Positions 13,909 through 16,492 of a stretch of 16,492 nt of DNA are shown piece by piece (within the stretch, counting starts at the first letter, position 1; each line of letters opens with the position of its first letter). The stretch lies in NCBI GenBank assembly GCA_023424475.1, contig JAFADX010000280.1, forward strand, positions 1-16,492, written 5' to 3'. The notes below the pieces were generated by a model. It had not been told where the DNA came from, made no database searches, and was given only the letters and a program-made list of their open reading frames with translations. The translations under genes were made by a program, and so were the position numbers. The DNA comes from Pseudomonadota bacterium (lineage in GTDB: Bacteria > Pseudomonadota > Alphaproteobacteria > Acetobacterales > Acetobacteraceae).

Positions 13909-14013
13909 TCGTATGACCGTTTCCTGGCAATCCGGCGCAGCGGCGGAGAAGGGTGGAAGCCGCGCCCCCCGTCCGGCATGGTCACCGCGCGATGACAACC
14001 GATGGATGACACG

Positions 14014-15060
14014 ATGATCCGTCCGCTTCGCCGCGCCGTTCTCGCCAGCCTGCTCGCCGCGCCCGCCGTGGCGCAGGAGGCGCGCCGGCTGCGCGACGCG
14101 GCGGGACGCGAGGCCGTCGTCCCGCCGCGCATCGCGCGGGTGTTTCCGGCCGGCCCGCCAGCATCGATCCTGGTCTGGAGCCTTGCCCCGGATCTCCTGG
14201 CCGGCTGGCCGGGCCGCGCCCTGCGGCCGGAGGAGAGCGCCTTCATGGCTCCCCGCGCCGCCGAACTGCCGGCGATCGGCCGGCTGACCGGGCGCGACAA
14301 CACCGCGAACGTGGAAGCGGTGCTGGCGCAGCGGCCCGACCTGGTGCTCGACTACGGGTCGACGCGCGGCACCTACGTCTCGCTCGCCGACCGGGTGCAG
14401 GCGCAGACGGGGCTGCCGGTCCTGCTGCTGGACGGCACGCTGCGCCTGATCCCGCGGACCTACCGGCTGCTCGGCGAAATCCTCGACCGGCGCGACGCCG
14501 CCGCCGCCCGTGCCGGCGCGGCGGAGCGCATCCTCGAGGCGGCGGAGCGCCACGCCGCCACGCTGCGCGCCGCCGGGCGGCCGCGCGTGCTCTATGTGCG
14601 GGGGCCGCGCGGCACGCAGGCCGGGCTCGCGGGATCGATCAACACCGAGATCATCGAGTTCGCGGGCGCCGAGAACGTCGCCGCCAGCGGGCTCGGCGCC
14701 GGCAGCCTGGCGCAGATCTCCTCGGAACAGGCCCTCGCCTGGGATCCGGACTGGGTGGTCGGCATCCACCCCGGTTTTCCGGCCTTCGCCGCGCAGGATC
14801 CGGTCTGGCGGTCGCTCAGGGCGGTACGGGCAGGGCGCCTCGTCCTCGCGCCCTCCCTTCCATACGGCTGGATCGATTTCCCGCCCTCGGTGAACCGCCT
14901 CGCCGGGCTCCTGTGGCTGCCGGTGCTGTTCGGTCAGGCGCCGGCTGCCGGGCTGGCGGATGCGCTGGTCGATCTCTACGAGCTGCTGTTCCATCGCCGC
15001 CCGGACCGCGGCCGCATCGACGCCCTGCTGCGGCCCGCCTTGCCGGCGCCGCCGAGGTGA
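14014..15060 (+). CDS. FecB/BtuF-type periplasmic substrate-binding protein of an ABC importer
   Basis: A 348-aa protein with a short signal peptide (MIRPLRRAVLASLLAAPAVAQ). The mature part shows the class III binding-protein order: RDAAGREAVVPPRIARVFPAG, LAGWPGRAL, LPAIGRLTGRDNTANVEAVLAQRPDLVLDYG, then PVLLLDGTLRLIPRTYRLLGEIL at the start of the linking helix and a C-terminal lobe with NVAASGLGAGSLAQISSEQALAWDPDWVVGIHP. The family carries siderophores, haem, cobalamin or, in MolA, molybdate. The ligand is not readable here. The start is uncertain: ATG 14002 adds MDDT, which spoils the basic n-region, and neither start has a strong SD. The stop overlaps the permease GTG by four bases. Confidence 0.88.
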   Translation: MIRPLRRAVLASLLAAPAVAQEARRLRDAAGREAVVPPRIARVFPAGPPASILVWSLAPDLLAGWPGRALRPEESAFMAPRAAELPAIGRLTGRDNTANVEAVLAQRPDLVLDYGSTRGTYVSLADRVQAQTGLPVLLLDGTLRLIPRTYRLLGEILDRRDAAAARAGAAERILEAAERHAATLRAAGRPRVLYVRGPRGTQAGLAGSINTEIIEFAGAENVAASGLGAGSLAQISSEQALAWDPDWVVGIHPGFPAFAAQDPVWRSLRAVRAGRLVLAPSLPYGWIDFPPSVNRLAGLLWLPVLFGQAPAAGLADALVDLYELLFHRRPDRGRIDALLRPALPAPPR

Positions 15061-16052
15061 GCCGATCCGGCCTGCTCGGCTGGGGCGTGGGCATCGCCGC
15101 GCTGCTGCTCGCCATGCTGGTGGCGCTCGCGGTCGGGCGCTTTCCCATCGCGCCCTCGGCCCTGCCCGGCCTGCTCTTCACCCGGGATGACGGGCCGGCG
15201 GCGACGGTGTTCTGGAACGTCAGGCTGCCGCGCGTCGCCGCGGCGATGCTCGTGGGGGCGGCGCTGGCCGGTGCGGGGGCCGCCTTCCAGGCGATGTTCC
15301 GCAACCCGCTCGCCTCGCCCGATCTGCTCGGCGTCTCGGCCGGTGCCGCGCTCGGAGCGGTCTGCGGGATCTTCCTCGGCCTGCCGGTGGTTGCAGTGCA
15401 GGGGCTTGCCTTCGGCGGCGGGCTCGTGGCGGTGGCTGCGGTCGTGCTGGTGGCCGGCAGCCTGCGGGGCGAGGGCGATCCGACGCTGCTGCTGATCCTC
15501 GCCGGCATTGCCCTGGGCGCGCTGATGGGGGCGGGGATCAGCCTGATGAAGGTGCTGGCCGATCCCTACAACCAGCTTCCGGCCATCACGTTCTGGCTGC
15601 TCGGTACGCTGTCCGGCATCACGCGCGACGATGTCTTCGCCGCCACCGCGCCGGCGGTCGCGGGCCTGGCCGCGCTGGTGCTGCTGCGCTGGCGGTTGAA
15701 CCTCCTGACGTTCGGGGAGGACGAGGCGCGCGCCCTCGGCGTCAATACGGTCCTGCTGCGCGCCGGGGCCATCGCGGCGGCGACCCTCGCCACCGCTGCC
15801 GTCACGGCGGTCGCCGGCGCCGTGGGGTGGATCGGCCTGGTGGTGCCGCATGCAGCGCGCCTGCTGGGCGGTCCGGACCTTCGGCGGCTGATGCCGCTGT
15901 CGATGCTGCTCGGTGCCGCCTTCCTGCTGATGGTCGATACGCTGGCACGGAATCTCGGCCGCACCGAGTTGCCGCTCGGTATCCTGACGGCGGTGGCGGG
16001 AACGCCCTTCTTCCTCTGGCTGCTGGCGCGGCCGCGGCGGGGCGGGGAATGA
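15057..16052 (+). CDS. FecCD-family ABC transporter permease
   Basis: A 331-aa very hydrophobic protein with about ten predicted membrane spans, the standard size for FecCD/BtuC permeases. Signature segments are VRLPRV (55-60), FRNPLASPDLLGVSAGA (81-97), the ATPase-facing loop LTFGEDEARALGV and GAVGWIGLVVPHAARLLGGPD (254-274), then ELPLGILTAVAGTPFFLWLL near the end. It would dimerise to form the inner-membrane channel fed by the binding protein. The GTG start lies within the GTGA overlap with the upstream gene, and its stop overlaps the ATPase start in an ATGA junction, so all three genes are translationally coupled. Confidence 0.92.
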   Translation: MSRSGLLGWGVGIAALLLAMLVALAVGRFPIAPSALPGLLFTRDDGPAATVFWNVRLPRVAAAMLVGAALAGAGAAFQAMFRNPLASPDLLGVSAGAALGAVCGIFLGLPVVAVQGLAFGGGLVAVAAVVLVAGSLRGEGDPTLLLILAGIALGALMGAGISLMKVLADPYNQLPAITFWLLGTLSGITRDDVFAATAPAVAGLAALVLLRWRLNLLTFGEDEARALGVNTVLLRAGAIAAATLATAAVTAVAGAVGWIGLVVPHAARLLGGPDLRRLMPLSMLLGAAFLLMVDTLARNLGRTELPLGILTAVAGTPFFLWLLARPRRGGE

Positions 16053-16492
16053 GCGCGCTGCTGGAGGCTCGGGACCTGTCGATCGGCCATGGTGCGCGGG
16101 TGGTCGCGCACGACGTCGCGCTGCGGCTCGAGGCCGGGCGGGTTCTCTGCCTGCTCGGACCCAATGGCGGCGGCAAGACGACGCTGCTGCGCACCCTGCT
16201 CGGGCTGATCCCGCCGCTGGCCGGCGCGGTGCGGGTCGACGGGAGGGAGATCGGCCGGCTCGGGCGGCGGAACCTGGCGCGCCGCATCGCCTACGTGCCG
16301 CAGGCGGGGCTCGGCGGGTTCGCTTATGCGGCACGGGACGTGGTGGCGATGGGGCGCGCGGCACGGCTGCCGTTTCTCGCCGCGCCCGGCCGCAGCGACA
16401 TGGCGGTGGCGGAGGCGGCGCTCGAGCGGCTGGGGGTCCGCCATCTTGCGGCCGTGCCGGTGACGCGGCTGTCGGGCGGCGAGCGGCAGCTC
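16049..16492 (+). CDS. ABC transporter ATP-binding protein, FecE/BtuD type (partial, cut by window end)
   Basis: The first 148 codons of an ATPase that continues beyond the window. The Walker A motif is GPNGGGKTT (37-45), with Gly in the place more often held by Ser or Ala. The Q-loop is YVPQA with Q85, and the ABC signature LSGGERQL occupies 141-148, the last residues visible. Walker B, D-loop and switch His lie outside. The segment ARDVVAMGRAARLPFL between Q-loop and signature is typical of iron-chelate and cobalamin importers. It starts in an ATGA overlap with the permease. Confidence 0.93.
   Translation, partial: MSALLEARDLSIGHGARVVAHDVALRLEAGRVLCLLGPNGGGKTTLLRTLLGLIPPLAGAVRVDGREIGRLGRRNLARRIAYVPQAGLGGFAYAARDVVAMGRAARLPFLAAPGRSDMAVAEAALERLGVRHLAAVPVTRLSGGERQL

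Noticed and set aside
1..16492. CRISPR array, tRNA or rRNA genes, transposase or phage genes
   Set aside because: No regularly spaced direct repeats, no cloverleaf or rRNA-like segments, and no transposase or integrase motifs were found on either strand.

Overview
The window is very GC-rich (roughly 70% by eye), with strong third-position G/C bias, frequent GTG starts and 4-base ATGA/GTGA gene overlaps. Gene content (class Ia ribonucleotide reductase, a Bug/TctC-type solute-binding protein, a SCO-family copper chaperone, a DUF2007-methyltransferase pair divergent from a long-chain polyprenyl diphosphate synthase) suggests an alphaproteobacterium. Acetobacteraceae/Rhodospirillales of the Roseomonas type is the most likely home. 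That placement is inference from family resemblance, not a database search.

Layout. (1) 59-2717 (+): a KstD/fumarate-reductase-like flavoprotein followed by a predicted beta-propeller protein, converging on a leftward SnoaL-like gene (2721-3116). (2) 3117-7843: a 440-base regulatory region, then nrdA, a large hairpin repeat, an orphan Bug/TctC periplasmic binding protein, and nrdB. Both nrdA and nrdB have their own NrdR-box-like 16-mer, so the two subunits can be co-regulated although another gene separates them. (3) 7844-9035 (+): a SCO1/SenC protein and a 95-aa unrecognised protein. (4) 9158-10098 (-): a DUF2007 gene overlapping a TrmN6-like methyltransferase, divergent from an IspB/DdsA-type polyprenyl diphosphate synthase (10186-11211). 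(5) 11208-11693: about 480 bases without a convincing gene, holding a 148-bp composite element with 11-bp terminal inverted repeats and a 20-bp palindrome. (6) 11694-13816 (-): a truncated aldehyde dehydrogenase tail, a Mop/TOBE gene and a complete aldehyde dehydrogenase. (7) 14014 to the right edge (+): a translationally coupled FecB/BtuF-FecCD-ABC importer operon whose ATPase is cut by the window end.

Functional links. nrdA and nrdB form the dNTP-making enzyme. The polyprenyl synthase probably supplies the ubiquinone side chain, and the SCO protein supports copper insertion into cytochrome oxidase. The final three genes form a metal-chelate type importer of unknown substrate. No phage, IS transposase, CRISPR array, tRNA or rRNA was seen. 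The clearest non-coding signals are the paired NrdR-like sites and a dispersed family of palindromic elements that begin on the stop codons of neighbouring genes.
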